Below the pieces are notes generated by a model. That model did not search any database, was not told where the DNA came from, and worked only from the letters and a program-made list of their open reading frames with translations. The translations under genes and the position numbers were made by a program. A stretch of DNA of 64,000 nt from Varibaculum cambriense DSM 15806 (GTDB taxonomy: Bacteria > Actinomycetota > Actinomycetes > Actinomycetales > Actinomycetaceae), in the NCBI RefSeq assembly GCF_000420065.1, contig NZ_ATUF01000002.1, positions 1,054,001-1,118,000 of the forward strand, read 5' to 3'. This document shows, piece by piece, positions 33,005 through 41,305 of this stretch; positions within the stretch are counted from its first letter, which is position 1, and each line of letters opens with the position of its first letter.

Positions 33005-34684
33005 ATGAATCAAAAAAATGGTGGCAAAGCTCAGCAAGCCATTCACCCCGGTATGGAAATTGCAGAGCTACGCGCAGAGATAACTAGAATTCCTTCCTCC
33101 GGGAAGAAGCGGGGCATCGGATTTGTTGCTTTCGTGGCAACCCTGGGGTCTTTTCTATTCGGCTATGACACGGGAGTGATCTCAGGTGCCCTCCCCTTCA
33201 TGTATATGCCGTACGGGGCGCAAGGCTTGCAACTTACGGCTGTTGAGGAAGGCTGGGTAGGGGGAACCTTACTAATTGGAGCAGCGCTGGGCGCAGTATT
33301 GGGTGGCTGGCTCTCTGATCGCTGGGGTCGACGGCATAACATTTTATTGCTGGCAGTAGTGTTTTTCGTCGGTTCACTAGGTACAGCGTTCGCGATTAAC
33401 GTGTGGATGATGTACCCATTTCGTTTTGTTTTAGGTTTCGCGGTCGGGGCCGCCTCAGCAACGGTTCCGGTTTATCTGTCCGAAACTGCCCCCAAACGTA
33501 TCCGAGGTTCGATCGTTGCCGTCGACCAGGTGATGATCGTAACTGGACAGCTAATGGCGTTCGTCTTTAATTCGATTATTTCGGCTCTACATGGTGGTCC
33601 GCAGTTGACCTTGGCAAAAACCTATAGTGTCTGTGGCTTAACCCTTAAGGGCGGCGAAACTGTTAAATGGGATGTAATCGACGGCCTTAATAAATCCAAA
33701 GGCGGGTGCCTAAGCTCAAGTGAGTGGTATCGGTTCGTCGACCAGACCATTCAGGTATCTGGAGGCAATGGAATGGCCTGGCGTTACATGCTGCTTATTT
33801 GCTCCATTCCTGCAATCGCTTTGTGGATTGGGATGCGGCTCATGCCGGAGTCGCCACGTTGGTACGCTGCAAACTATCGCTATTACGAGGCGATAGCTGC
33901 CCTTAAGCGCGTGCGAATTCCGGAAAAAGATGGTGATCTTGCCGAAGAAATCGACGAAATGATGGCGAATAATCGGAAAGCAGAAAAGCAGGAAAAGGGA
34001 ACCTTAGGTGATGTGTTCCGCACCCCATGGATTCGTAAACTGCTATTTATTGGTTGTTTTATTGCCATAGCTAATCAGCTGACCGGCGTAAATACCATTA
34101 TGTATTACGCGCCGAAAGTGCTGCAGTATGCGGGTATGAGCACACAGGCGGCAATTACCGCTCAAATCGCTAATGGGGTGATGAGCGTAATAGGGTGTTC
34201 TATTGCAGTTTTTATCATTATGAAATTTACTCGCCGGAAGATTTACATCACCACAGAGTTCCTAATCTTCTTGATTTTGGGAACAGTTGCCATCATGTTC
34301 GCTATATTTATCGAGCCAGCTATGGCAGCAAAAGTTAATCCACCCGTGTGGTCAGCACTGGTGATCTTGGCGCTGATGGCAGTGTTCATGTTGGTGATGC
34401 AGACCGGATCTAGTCCCGTGATGTTCACTGTTATGGGCGAAATGTTTCCACAGAAAGTTCGCGGTGTTGCCTCGGGTGCTGCTATCTGTACCTTGTGGAT
34501 TGCAAACGCGATTATTACGGTTTCTTTCCCAAAGATGATGGAGTCCTTGGGGGGAGCTGGTACCTATGGGGTATTCGCAGTGATTAATCTGCTGGTCGGT
34601 ATTATCTTGTGGAAAATCATGCCGGAAACCTCTGGGAAATCACTAGAGGAACTGGAAGAAGAATTTGAAGAGCGTTACTCGTAG
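33005..34684 (+). CDS. Sugar-porter MFS transporter, second copy
   Basis: A 559-residue, 12-span transporter. FGYDTGVISGALPF, DRWGRRHN, PESPRWY and the terminal PETSGKS are the sugar-porter signatures. It is clearly similar along its whole length to the transporter at 29811. It also has a long loop near residues 195-250 with two cysteines (YSVCGL and GGCLSS). The promoter carries a LacI-type operator, so expression is probably induced by its own substrate. The next operator and dehydrogenase gene follow after 262 bases, so it seems to be a separate transcript of one regulon. Two short hairpins follow its stop without a T-run. Confidence 0.9.
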   Translation: MNQKNGGKAQQAIHPGMEIAELRAEITRIPSSGKKRGIGFVAFVATLGSFLFGYDTGVISGALPFMYMPYGAQGLQLTAVEEGWVGGTLLIGAALGAVLGGWLSDRWGRRHNILLLAVVFFVGSLGTAFAINVWMMYPFRFVLGFAVGAASATVPVYLSETAPKRIRGSIVAVDQVMIVTGQLMAFVFNSIISALHGGPQLTLAKTYSVCGLTLKGGETVKWDVIDGLNKSKGGCLSSSEWYRFVDQTIQVSGGNGMAWRYMLLICSIPAIALWIGMRLMPESPRWYAANYRYYEAIAALKRVRIPEKDGDLAEEIDEMMANNRKAEKQEKGTLGDVFRTPWIRKLLFIGCFIAIANQLTGVNTIMYYAPKVLQYAGMSTQAAITAQIANGVMSVIGCSIAVFIIMKFTRRKIYITTEFLIFLILGTVAIMFAIFIEPAMAAKVNPPVWSALVILALMAVFMLVMQTGSSPVMFTVMGEMFPQKVRGVASGAAICTLWIANAIITVSFPKMMESLGGAGTYGVFAVINLLVGIILWKIMPETSGKSLEELEEEFEERYS

Positions 34685-34829
34685 GCCTCTCAGCCAAGAG
34701 GCCGCAAAGCGGCTCTAAAATCACCAGGGAGCTACGGGACTAGGAGACTGATGATGTCTGTCCCTATTGCCTTCCCAGCAGCGTGGAAACGCAAACAATA
34801 AAATATTCAGAAAAAAATTGAAATAGGCC

Positions 34830-34858
34830 TTGATTGGTGGAAAAAAGTCCTTTAGTAT
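34830..34858 (+). promoter_or_regulatory. Promoter of the second dehydrogenase/isomerase operon
   Basis: TTGATT (34830-34835), 17 bases, then TAGTAT (34853-34858). Transcription would start near 34865, just before the operator at 34868. The AT-rich stretch upstream may aid binding. Confidence 0.65.
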
Positions 34859-34867
34859 GGACAGTAG

Positions 34868-34881
34868 TTAACGCGTGTTAA
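34868..34881. promoter_or_regulatory. LacI-family operator, second copy
   Basis: TTAACGCGTGTTAA matches the operator at 32873 at 13 of 14 positions and is flanked by G and C, extending the palindrome to 16 bp. It lies just downstream of the promoter at 34830, where a bound repressor would block early transcription. This ties the dehydrogenase and isomerase genes to the same regulator. Confidence 0.82.
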
Positions 34882-34946
34882 CACTGGTTTGCGGGGACGC
34901 TTTCGCCAGGAATCAAGGCACTACTAAAGCTCAAAGAGGAGAAAAA

Positions 34947-36131
34947 ATGACTAAAGAAACCCTGTCAGTAGCGGTGATCGGCGCAGGTATGGCTGGACGT
35001 ACCCATGCGGATGGTTGGCGCCAGGCCAACACGGTATTCGCGTCAGAGCTACCCCGGCTGCGCCTAGCCACTATCGCTGACGCCTATCTGCCTTTTGCCC
35101 AGGCGGCTGCTCGCGATTACGGTTATGAGAAAGCCACCGACAACTGGAAAGACATTGTCGATGATCCCGATATCGACATTGTTTCCATTGTGGTGGGCAA
35201 CAAGCTACACCGCGAAATGGCCGAGGCACTAGTCAAAGCTGGCAAACACGTCCTATGCGAAAAGCCTCTGACCGATAACCTAGAGGACGCCAAAGCGATG
35301 GCCGAGTTTGGGGCAACCGATAAAGTAGTTACCGGTCTGGGTTACTGCTACCGCCGTAACCCCGGTCTAGCAAAAATCGCAGAAATGGTACAAAGCGGGC
35401 AGCTGGGAGAAATCACCCATTTTGACGCGCGTTACTGGTGCGACTATGGCTGCGACCCCAACACCCCGATCGCCTGGCGCTATAAAGGCCCGATGGGTTC
35501 CGGCGCTTTAGGTGATGTGGGCAGCCACCTGGTTGACGCTGCCGAATTCGTTTGCGGTCCCCTAAAGTCAATTGCGGGCGCCCAGCTTTCCACCGTGATT
35601 AAGAAGCGTCCCCCAGCTCTAGAAGGAGTAGCAGGCGGACGCGGTGCCTCCTCGCAGGCAGAAGCGACCGAAATCGTAGAAAACGATGACGTTGCCACCT
35701 GCACCCTGAAATTTGAAAACGGGATCATCGGAACCTTCTCGGTATCGCGGGTAGCGTTCAACTCTCCCAACTCGATGCAAATAACCGTGAACGGTACCAA
35801 AGGAATGGTCTCCTTCGATATGGCGCGTGCCGGCGAAATCATGGTTGATGACCAAAGCGCTCCGGCCGGACTGGGCGGGCCGCGCCGCGTCCTCGTCAAC
35901 CCCGACTTCCCTTACTTCAAGGGCGGATCCTCGATGGACTTTGGGGGAGTGGGCGTTACCCAAATCCAGCAGTTCGTTTACCAGGCACACGCCTTCTTAG
36001 AGCAGGTGGCCGGGGTTAAAGACGGATTGCCTCCCACCCCGGACTTTGCCTATGGATACCGCTCCATGCGGATCCTCGACACTGTTGCTAAGTGCGCAGC
36101 CAACGGTGGCGCCGAAACGGAAATCAAATAA
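34947..36131 (+). CDS. Gfo/Idh family dehydrogenase, catabolic
   Basis: A 394-residue oxidoreductase with Rossmann motif VAVIGAGMAGRTHADGW (about residues 8-24) and the CEKPLTDN signature with the catalytic lysine near residue 110. GDVGSHLVDAAEFV at about 190-203 carries the conserved Asp and His of the C-terminal domain. The frame is open back to 34875, but the ATG at 34947 is chosen because AGAGGAG precedes it and the Rossmann strand begins right after it. The earlier ATG lies inside the operator. The likely substrate is a sugar or inositol imported by the 33005 transporter. It is followed after 26 bases by a TIM-barrel isomerase. Confidence 0.87.
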   Translation: MTKETLSVAVIGAGMAGRTHADGWRQANTVFASELPRLRLATIADAYLPFAQAAARDYGYEKATDNWKDIVDDPDIDIVSIVVGNKLHREMAEALVKAGKHVLCEKPLTDNLEDAKAMAEFGATDKVVTGLGYCYRRNPGLAKIAEMVQSGQLGEITHFDARYWCDYGCDPNTPIAWRYKGPMGSGALGDVGSHLVDAAEFVCGPLKSIAGAQLSTVIKKRPPALEGVAGGRGASSQAEATEIVENDDVATCTLKFENGIIGTFSVSRVAFNSPNSMQITVNGTKGMVSFDMARAGEIMVDDQSAPAGLGGPRRVLVNPDFPYFKGGSSMDFGGVGVTQIQQFVYQAHAFLEQVAGVKDGLPPTPDFAYGYRSMRILDTVAKCAANGGAETEIK

Positions 36132-36157
36132 CCAAAATAACGAAAAGGAGAAAAATC

Positions 36158-37156
36158 ATGGCTATGAATCTAGGCGCTTACACCGCTTGTCTACACAACT
36201 TCACCCTGTCCGAAGCGCTCGATCATTTGAAATCCTTCGGGCTGACCGGCGCGGAAGTAAACGTGGGGGGCTTCATTCCCTCCCCGCACTGCCCGGTTGA
36301 CCTGCTGATCGGTTCGAAAACCGCTCGCGAAGACTATCTGGGGATTTTCGAAGAAAAAGGAATGCGTCTTGCTGGCCTGAACACCTCCGGTAACGTCGCC
36401 GACCCGCTGTCCGATGTGGGGCCGCGCCACACCTATGACCTCAAACGTGCCATTGAACTGGCCGGAAAACTCGGGGTGGGGGAAATTGTATGTATGTCCG
36501 GGCTGCCCGGCACCGACCCAGACGCCAAATATCCCGCCTGGGTAGTTAACCCCTGGAACGGTGAACAGCTAGAAGTCCTGGAATACCAGTACTCGGTGCT
36601 AGAGAAATTCTGGAAAGAAATGGATCTACGCGCCCAAGATGCAGGCGTGAAACTGGCTTGGGAACTGCACCCCACCAACACCGTGTTCACCCCCACCCAG
36701 TTCCTAGAGTTCGACGAACGGGTCGGCGGCTTCAAGAACATTGGGGTAAACATGGATCCCTCCCACCTGATGTGGCAGGGGATGGACATTATGAAGTCGA
36801 TCGAACTGCTCGGTGACAAGATCGTGCACGTGCACGCCAAAGACACCAAGATCGAGCCCGGGGTAGCCACTCGCGGGGTACTAGATCCTTCCTTCGGGCC
36901 GGTTCCCGAGGACGAATCCGCGCGCACCCCCGTAGGGATGGATCACTACTGCTCCTCCTGGCCCTCTGATCCCGCCTGGCGCTTCGTTGCCATCGGCGAA
37001 GGTCACGACGTGCCTTGGTGGAGCGAGTTCCTAGCCGCGATCGCCAAGATCGATCCGGAAATGAACATCAACATCGAGCACGAGGATGCCGCCTACGACC
37101 AGCTAGAAGGCATCCGCCTCGGGGCAGAAAACCTGATCGCCGCGCAGAGCGCCTAG
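36158..37156 (+). CDS. TIM-barrel sugar phosphate isomerase/epimerase family protein
   Basis: A 332-residue AP-endonuclease-2-type TIM-barrel. Metal-binding blocks include WELHPTNTVF (about 168-177), GVNMDPSHLMWQGMD (about 196-210) and IVHVHAKDTKI (about 222-232), with a terminal NIEHED. The reading frame is open from 36092, but the ATG at 36158 has AAGGAG eight bases upstream, whereas earlier codons overlap the preceding gene. It probably isomerises or dehydrates the product of the dehydrogenase before it. The pair mirrors the IolE/IolG-like pair at 27701-29779, in reverse order. Its stop overlaps by 4 bases the end of the convergent SDR gene. Confidence 0.86.
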   Translation: MAMNLGAYTACLHNFTLSEALDHLKSFGLTGAEVNVGGFIPSPHCPVDLLIGSKTAREDYLGIFEEKGMRLAGLNTSGNVADPLSDVGPRHTYDLKRAIELAGKLGVGEIVCMSGLPGTDPDAKYPAWVVNPWNGEQLEVLEYQYSVLEKFWKEMDLRAQDAGVKLAWELHPTNTVFTPTQFLEFDERVGGFKNIGVNMDPSHLMWQGMDIMKSIELLGDKIVHVHAKDTKIEPGVATRGVLDPSFGPVPEDESARTPVGMDHYCSSWPSDPAWRFVAIGEGHDVPWWSEFLAAIAKIDPEMNINIEHEDAAYDQLEGIRLGAENLIAAQSA

Positions 37157-37839
37157 CGCCGCACCTGCCGCACCGGGCGAATCGATACCATTTCCACCAT
37201 CGCGTTTTCGGGAGAATCAATAGCGAAACGAACCGCTCTGGCGATAGATTCCACGGTCATGTGATCGGCGGGATCATAGTAGCCAGCGTCCTCTTGCAAA
37301 ACGTGTTGCATATCGGTATCGACTCGCCCGGGGTGGATAGAGGTGACCCGGATCTTGCCGCGCTCTTCCTCACGCAGACGATCGGCGAGGGCGCGCAAAC
37401 CGAACTTGCTAGCTCCATAAATCGCGGAACCTAGGCGGGAATCAAATCCCGAACCCGAGTTCATGAAAATAACCTGCCCCTTGCGGGCGCGCAGCAAAGG
37501 AATACATAGGCGGGTTAAATCCATCGGAGCTACCAGGTTTAGCTCCAGGTCATCGCGCCAATCCTGACGGCAGGCATCAGCAACATTTCCATTGCGCAGC
37601 CGCCCGGCATTATTCACCAGTACATCCAGGTGACTAAGCTGGGCGGCTTTCGCGGCGAGGGCGTCCTCGTCGCAAATATCAACCACCCAAGGCTCGGCGG
37701 AGGGGAGGGAGTCGGCTACTGCCCGTGCTCCCTCTTCAGTAGTTGCCCCCACCAAAACGTGGTGGTCACGAGATAGTTCCTTACAGATGGCGGCGCCGAT
37801 TCCGCGCGAACCGCCAGTTACCAATGCTACTTTGTCCAT
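37153..37839 (-). CDS. Short-chain dehydrogenase/reductase
   Basis: A 228-residue SDR. The cofactor motif TGGSRGIG is at residues 8-15, NNAG at 76-79, and the active-site YGASK has Tyr141 and Lys145 with an upstream serine in MNSGSG. Length is typical of a classical SDR. The substrate is unknown. It converges on the isomerase gene with a 4-base overlap of coding ends, so it is not part of that regulon. The start lies 58 bases from the end of the PPK2 gene on the same strand, so it may be co-transcribed with it. Confidence 0.88.
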   Translation of the reverse strand: MDKVALVTGGSRGIGAAICKELSRDHHVLVGATTEEGARAVADSLPSAEPWVVDICDEDALAAKAAQLSHLDVLVNNAGRLRNGNVADACRQDWRDDLELNLVAPMDLTRLCIPLLRARKGQVIFMNSGSGFDSRLGSAIYGASKFGLRALADRLREEERGKIRVTSIHPGRVDTDMQHVLQEDAGYYDPADHMTVESIARAVRFAIDSPENAMVEMVSIRPVRQVRR

Positions 37840-37869
37840 GCCGTCACCCTAGCGGCTATTGCCCGGAAA

Positions 37870-38781
37870 TCAATTCTCGTTATCGCGGTACTGCTTTAAA
37901 TCTTCCTCAGTACCTGCCAGCTTCTTCTTCTTGTGCATACGCGCCGCTTCTCCGGCAAAGTCCGGCACGTATTTGGACACTGCCACCGAGGGGCGGACAT
38001 AACCACTGGAGTTAGGACGCGGAGGCAGCTGGATCGGCTCCTCATCGCTTTGAATCTCCGTATAGGGAATCGAGCTAAGGAAATGATGAATCATATTCAA
38101 CCGCGCCTGCTTCTTCGAGTCAGAAAGCACGTGATGCCAAGGCGCCACCGAAGTGTCCGTATGGACCATCATGTCGTCCTTGGCACGCGAATAATCTTCC
38201 CAGCGAGTGATGGATTCTAAATCCATGGGGGAGAGTTTCCACTGACGTAAAGGATCACCCAGGCGAGACTTGAAACGCTTGTACTGCACTTTATCTGACA
38301 CACTAAACCAATATTTACGCAGGTAAATACCGTCTTCGACTAACATTTGTTCGAAGATGGGGCATTGGCGCATGAACAATTGCACCTGGTCAGGGCGGGC
38401 AAATCCCATCACTTTTTCTACCCCAGCCCGGTTGTACCAGGAACGATCGAAGAGGACGATTTCGCCGGCTGCGGGCAGATGTTCGATATAGCGCTGGAAA
38501 TACCACTGAGTTTCTTGCCGCTCCGTCGGTTTAGGTAGCGCCACGATCCGGGCAACTCGCGGAGAAAGATATTCGGTCATCCGTTTAATAGTGCCGCCTT
38601 TACCAGCGGCATCGCGTCCTTCAAAAATAACTACGATCCGGGCTCCGGTAGCTTTCACCCAGGTTTGCAGCTTGCCTAATTCGCCCTGTAAACGGTAGAG
38701 CTCGGCCTCATAAACTTTATTGGGGATTTTCTGCACTTTGATTTCGTCAGCTTCACTGATCCCATGTTCGCTTTGCTTCAT
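37870..38781 (-). CDS. ppk2: Polyphosphate kinase 2 family protein
   Basis: A 303-residue PPK2. Walker A is at residues 55-63 (GRDAAGKGG), the lid/Walker B region at 111-118 (FDRSWYNR), and KYWFSVSD lies near residue 155. These are diagnostic of the one-domain PPK2 class, which uses polyphosphate to phosphorylate nucleoside mono- or diphosphates, or runs in reverse. It is cytoplasmic. The window also encodes a polyphosphate-dependent glucokinase (53875), so polyphosphate use is a theme, though the genes are not linked. The start ATG has GGAGAT just upstream. Confidence 0.92.
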   Translation of the reverse strand: MKQSEHGISEADEIKVQKIPNKVYEAELYRLQGELGKLQTWVKATGARIVVIFEGRDAAGKGGTIKRMTEYLSPRVARIVALPKPTERQETQWYFQRYIEHLPAAGEIVLFDRSWYNRAGVEKVMGFARPDQVQLFMRQCPIFEQMLVEDGIYLRKYWFSVSDKVQYKRFKSRLGDPLRQWKLSPMDLESITRWEDYSRAKDDMMVHTDTSVAPWHHVLSDSKKQARLNMIHHFLSSIPYTEIQSDEEPIQLPPRPNSSGYVRPSVAVSKYVPDFAGEAARMHKKKKLAGTEEDLKQYRDNEN

Positions 38782-38916
38782 CGGTATCTCCTGGTTCGGC
38801 GGTAATCCTTAGCGTAGATCAGGGTCACGCTATGTGGGGGTGAAACGGGAAAGATATTTTGAGGAAGGAGTGGTAAAGAGTAGGCAGGCGAAGGGAAAAC
38901 AAGCTAGTTTTAAAGT

Positions 38917-39558
38917 ATGGAATTTAAAGTCATTGACCATCCGCTGGTGAAACATAAACTGACCATTCTTAGAGATAAAGACACCCCCTCTTCGGTGTTT
39001 CGGCAACTGGTTGATGAACTAGTTACCCTGCTCGCTTATGAAGCCACTCGGCATGTGCGGGTAACTCCCAAACAGATCGAAACCCCGATTCAGCCCATGG
39101 AAGGCGAGGTAATCTCGACACCTCGTCCGATTGTGATTCCGATTCTGCGAGCCGGTCTGGGGATGCTGTCCGGCATGACTTCCTTGCTGCCCACCGCAGA
39201 GGTCGGTTTCCTGGGAATGAAAAGGGACGAAGAAACTTTGGCAATCGAAACCTATGCGAATCGTCTGCCTCAGGATTTAACTGATCGGCAAGTGTTCCTG
39301 GTTGATCCCATGCTGGCGACCGGCGGCACCCTGGTGGCGGCCATAGATTACGCGCTGGAGAGAGGCGCTCGGGACGTTACCTGTATCTGTCTGGTGGCAG
39401 CTCCGGAAGGGGTTAAGCACGTAGAAGAGCATATCGGCCAGCGGGCGGACGTTACCGTGGTGGTGGCGGCTCTGGATGAGGGGCTTACCCCGCAGGCTTA
39501 TATCCGCCCGGGTCTGGGTGATGCCGGCGATCGTTTATACGGGATAGTCGATCAGTAG
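38917..39558 (+). CDS. upp: Uracil phosphoribosyltransferase
   Basis: A 213-residue enzyme converting uracil and PRPP to UMP. It begins with the Upp pattern ([25 protein letters not shown]), has PILRAGLGM near residues 76-84, and the PRPP-binding block [14 protein letters not shown] at about 129-142. Length is normal. No Shine-Dalgarno sequence precedes the ATG. A TAGTTT hexamer at 38905-38910 is placed 6 bases before it, so the mRNA is probably leaderless. It is monocistronic: tRNA-Ser follows 222 bases later and the stretch between shows no gene. Confidence 0.95.
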   Translation: MEFKVIDHPLVKHKLTILRDKDTPSSVFRQLVDELVTLLAYEATRHVRVTPKQIETPIQPMEGEVISTPRPIVIPILRAGLGMLSGMTSLLPTAEVGFLGMKRDEETLAIETYANRLPQDLTDRQVFLVDPMLATGGTLVAAIDYALERGARDVTCICLVAAPEGVKHVEEHIGQRADVTVVVAALDEGLTPQAYIRPGLGDAGDRLYGIVDQ

Positions 39559-39780
39559 TAACGCGGAGTTGCTTTGCGCGGTTGCGAGGCAGCGTGCTGT
39601 TGACGCTGTTTGGTGAGGATTGGCGAGGTTACGCGGTGGTGATTGTTTTGCCGCGGCGGCAACGCTAAGGAGCCTAGCCGCGGGAGTGATCACATTTCGC
39701 GCCCAAAGTTTAGTTCTGGCGGATAAATCCGCTAAACTTTTGAAGGTCTGTTAATTGCTGATAGAGCTAATACAGTACCT

Positions 39781-39865
39781 GGTAGCGTGTCCGAGCGGCC
39801 GAAGGTGCAGCACTCGAAATGCTGTGTGGGGCAACCCACCGTGGGTTCAAATCCCACCGCTACCG
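39781..39865 (+). tRNA. tRNA-Ser (CGA)
   Basis: An 85-base class-II tRNA. Acceptor arms GGTAGCG (39781-39787) and CGCTACC (39858-39864) pair fully, with discriminator G. The anticodon CGA is at 39815-39817 inside CTCGAAA. A long variable arm (GTGTGGGGCAACCCACC region) and the GGTTCAAATCC T-loop confirm serine type. CCA is not encoded. It reads UCG codons. The sequence just past it holds a terminator and an unusual repeat cluster. Confidence 0.97.
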
Positions 39866-39873
39866 CAAGGAGA

Positions 39874-39909
39874 AAAATGCCCCAAGCGCTTGCGCTTGAG
39901 GGCATTTTT
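39874..39909 (+). terminator. Terminator after tRNA-Ser
   Basis: Outer arms AAAATGCCC (39874-39882) and GGGCATTTT (39900-39908) and inner arms CAAGCG/CGCTTG form a long hairpin with one bulge, followed by further T. It also forms the left end of a 94-bp repeat whose second copy has its own hairpin at 40048. Confidence 0.85.
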
Positions 39910-39970
39910 CGACGCGGCGGTATGTAAAGCCGCGTAGTGGTTTTACTAATACCGCAAGGTTGGGTTTAGC
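39877..39970. repeat. 94-bp direct repeat, copy A
   Basis: This unit matches 40048-40141 at 88 of 94 positions by eye. It contains the terminator-like hairpin and a 39-base nested palindrome at 39917-39955, in which outer arms GCGGTAT/ATACCGC enclose GTAAA/TTTAC and CCGC/GTGG arms around GTA. Confidence 0.85.
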
Positions 39971-39974
39971 AGTG

Positions 39975-40013
39975 GCGGTATGTAAAACTGCGTAGCGGTT
40001 TTACTAATACCGC
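39975..40013. repeat. 39-base nested palindrome, middle copy
   Basis: It has the same outer arms (GCGGTAT/ATACCGC) and length as the palindromes at 39917-39955 and 40088-40126. The inner arm reads AACTGC/GCGGTT instead of AGCCGC/GTGGTT. The base changes keep pairing through wobble, as expected if the folded form matters. Confidence 0.8.
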
Positions 40014-40047
40014 AAGGTATTCGGGGTGGGGTTTGGGTGTTGGTCGT

Positions 40048-40141
40048 ATGCCCCAAGTGCTTGCGCTTGTGGGCATTTTTCGACGCGGCGGTATGTAAAG
40101 CCGCGTAGTGGTTTTACGTTTGCCGCAAGGTTGGGTTTAGC
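40048..40141. repeat. 94-bp direct repeat, copy B
   Basis: Second copy of the unit at 39877-39970, offset by 171 bases. The terminator-like hairpin is kept at 40048-40076 (ATGCCC/GGGCAT with inner CAAGTG/CGCTTG and a following T-run). The third 39-base palindrome is 40088-40126, with changes in its outer arm (GTTTGCCGC). It ends 40 bases before the chosen start of the pseudouridine synthase gene. Confidence 0.85.
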
Positions 40142-40181
40142 GGTAGCGGTTGCGGCCAAGATAGCGAATAGGCGGGGTGTA

Positions 40182-41273
40182 GTGGGAAGACGCAGAAAGC
40201 GCAGGCAGGTAGCGCGCCCGCCTGCGCGGCTAGGAATCGACCCGGTGGCATTTACCGCTAACGGTGAAAATAGTGTAGAGCGGCAGTTGCAAGCCCAGCT
40301 GGAACGCAAACTAGCAATGTCTGCCGCGGAGATTGCGGATTTTGTGGCGACAGCGTTCGCGGCGGGGGATGTGGTGTCTCCCTTGGGGATTGTTTTATCC
40401 CCGGATAGCCAGCTTTTGGAGGGGCAACGCTACTATCTGCATCGAGTAGCTCCCGATGAAGGTGCTCTCTTACCGAAGTTGCAGGTGCTTTGGGAGGGCG
40501 AGGGGGCAATCGTAGTTAATAAACCTTCAAGCTTGGCGACTATTCCCCGCGGCTCCTGGATTGCCCGCTCGGTGGTGGTAGCGGCTCGCCGCCAATTCCA
40601 CAATGACCAGATCACCGCCGCGCACCGCCTAGATCGCCTCACTACCGGATGTTTATTACTGACCCTAGATTCGAAGTATCGGGCGCGTTATCAGCAGCTA
40701 TTTGACCGCCGGCAAGTAAAGAAAACCTACCTGGCGCGCACCCGCGGCGGTGGCAACCGGGTAGAAGCGGTGATTCCCCAGGTGGGGGAGAGTTTCGATT
40801 TCCAGCTCCCGATGTTTAAGGAAACCGGCTCGCTGACAGTGTCGATAGGAGACCCTCCGGTTGGGCAGAAGATGACGCGTTGCCAAAGCCGAACCCGCGG
40901 CCTCGTCCTCGGAAAATTCCCCCTCCCTGAAAAGATAGAAAAGCCGGAGGGGGAGGGAGGAGTAACCCCAGGCGGCGAGGAATCCGTGCCAGAAGAAGAA
41001 CTGTTGTGGCAGTTAGAGCCGGAAACCGGGTTTACCCATCAGCTGCGCGCGACCTTGGCGCATGTCGGGTATCCCCTGTTGGGCGATCCCCTTTATCCGG
41101 TAGTCCTGCCTGCAGATGCGGCGGAAAATATCGAGCCCCAGCTGTGCCTGCACGCCCACAAGCTGCAGTTTCCCGATCCGGAAAATCCTGCTAACACCGT
41201 AACCGTCACTGCCCCCACCCCCACCTGGGCAAAAGGCTATGAAAGTGCTTACAGCCCGAAGGGATTGGCGTGA
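40182..41273 (+). CDS. RluA-family pseudouridine synthase
   Basis: A protein of about 363 residues. The active-site motif AAHRLDRLTTGCLLLT has the catalytic aspartate near residue 152 of this start. VVNKPSSLATIP upstream and GFTHQLRATLAHVGYPLLGDPLY downstream are the other family blocks. A basic N-terminus (VGRRRKRRQ) is usual for actinobacterial members. The frame is open back to 40026, but that part is the repeat cluster, so GTG at 40182 with GGCGGGG before it is preferred. It isomerises uridines in ribosomal RNA or tRNA; the site is unknown. A 30-residue Glu/Gly-rich insert is present near residue 250. Confidence 0.88.
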   Translation: MGRRRKRRQVARPPARLGIDPVAFTANGENSVERQLQAQLERKLAMSAAEIADFVATAFAAGDVVSPLGIVLSPDSQLLEGQRYYLHRVAPDEGALLPKLQVLWEGEGAIVVNKPSSLATIPRGSWIARSVVVAARRQFHNDQITAAHRLDRLTTGCLLLTLDSKYRARYQQLFDRRQVKKTYLARTRGGGNRVEAVIPQVGESFDFQLPMFKETGSLTVSIGDPPVGQKMTRCQSRTRGLVLGKFPLPEKIEKPEGEGGVTPGGEESVPEEELLWQLEPETGFTHQLRATLAHVGYPLLGDPLYPVVLPADAAENIEPQLCLHAHKLQFPDPENPANTVTVTAPTPTWAKGYESAYSPKGLA

Positions 41274-41305
41274 CGGATGGTGCGCTAACCCGTAAGCTAT
41301 AACCC

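Noticed and set aside
34684-34715. Hairpins after the second transporter gene as a terminator
   Set aside because: GGCCTCT/AGAGGCC and GCCGC/GCGGC form short stems, but TCTAAAATC follows instead of a T-run, so I did not list it.
34875-34946. Earlier in-frame start for the second catabolic dehydrogenase
   Set aside because: The ATG at 34875 lies within the LacI-type operator and has no ribosome-binding site. The Rossmann fold begins after 34947.
39877-40141. Repeat cluster as a CRISPR array
   Set aside because: Units are 39-94 bases, internally palindromic, unevenly spaced and only two or three in number. No cas genes are in the window.
40026-40181. Upstream extension of the pseudouridine synthase gene to an ATG at 40026
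   Set aside because: The extension runs through the 94-bp repeat and its hairpins, has no family similarity, and lacks a ribosome-binding site. GTG at 40182 fits the basic N-terminus of the family.
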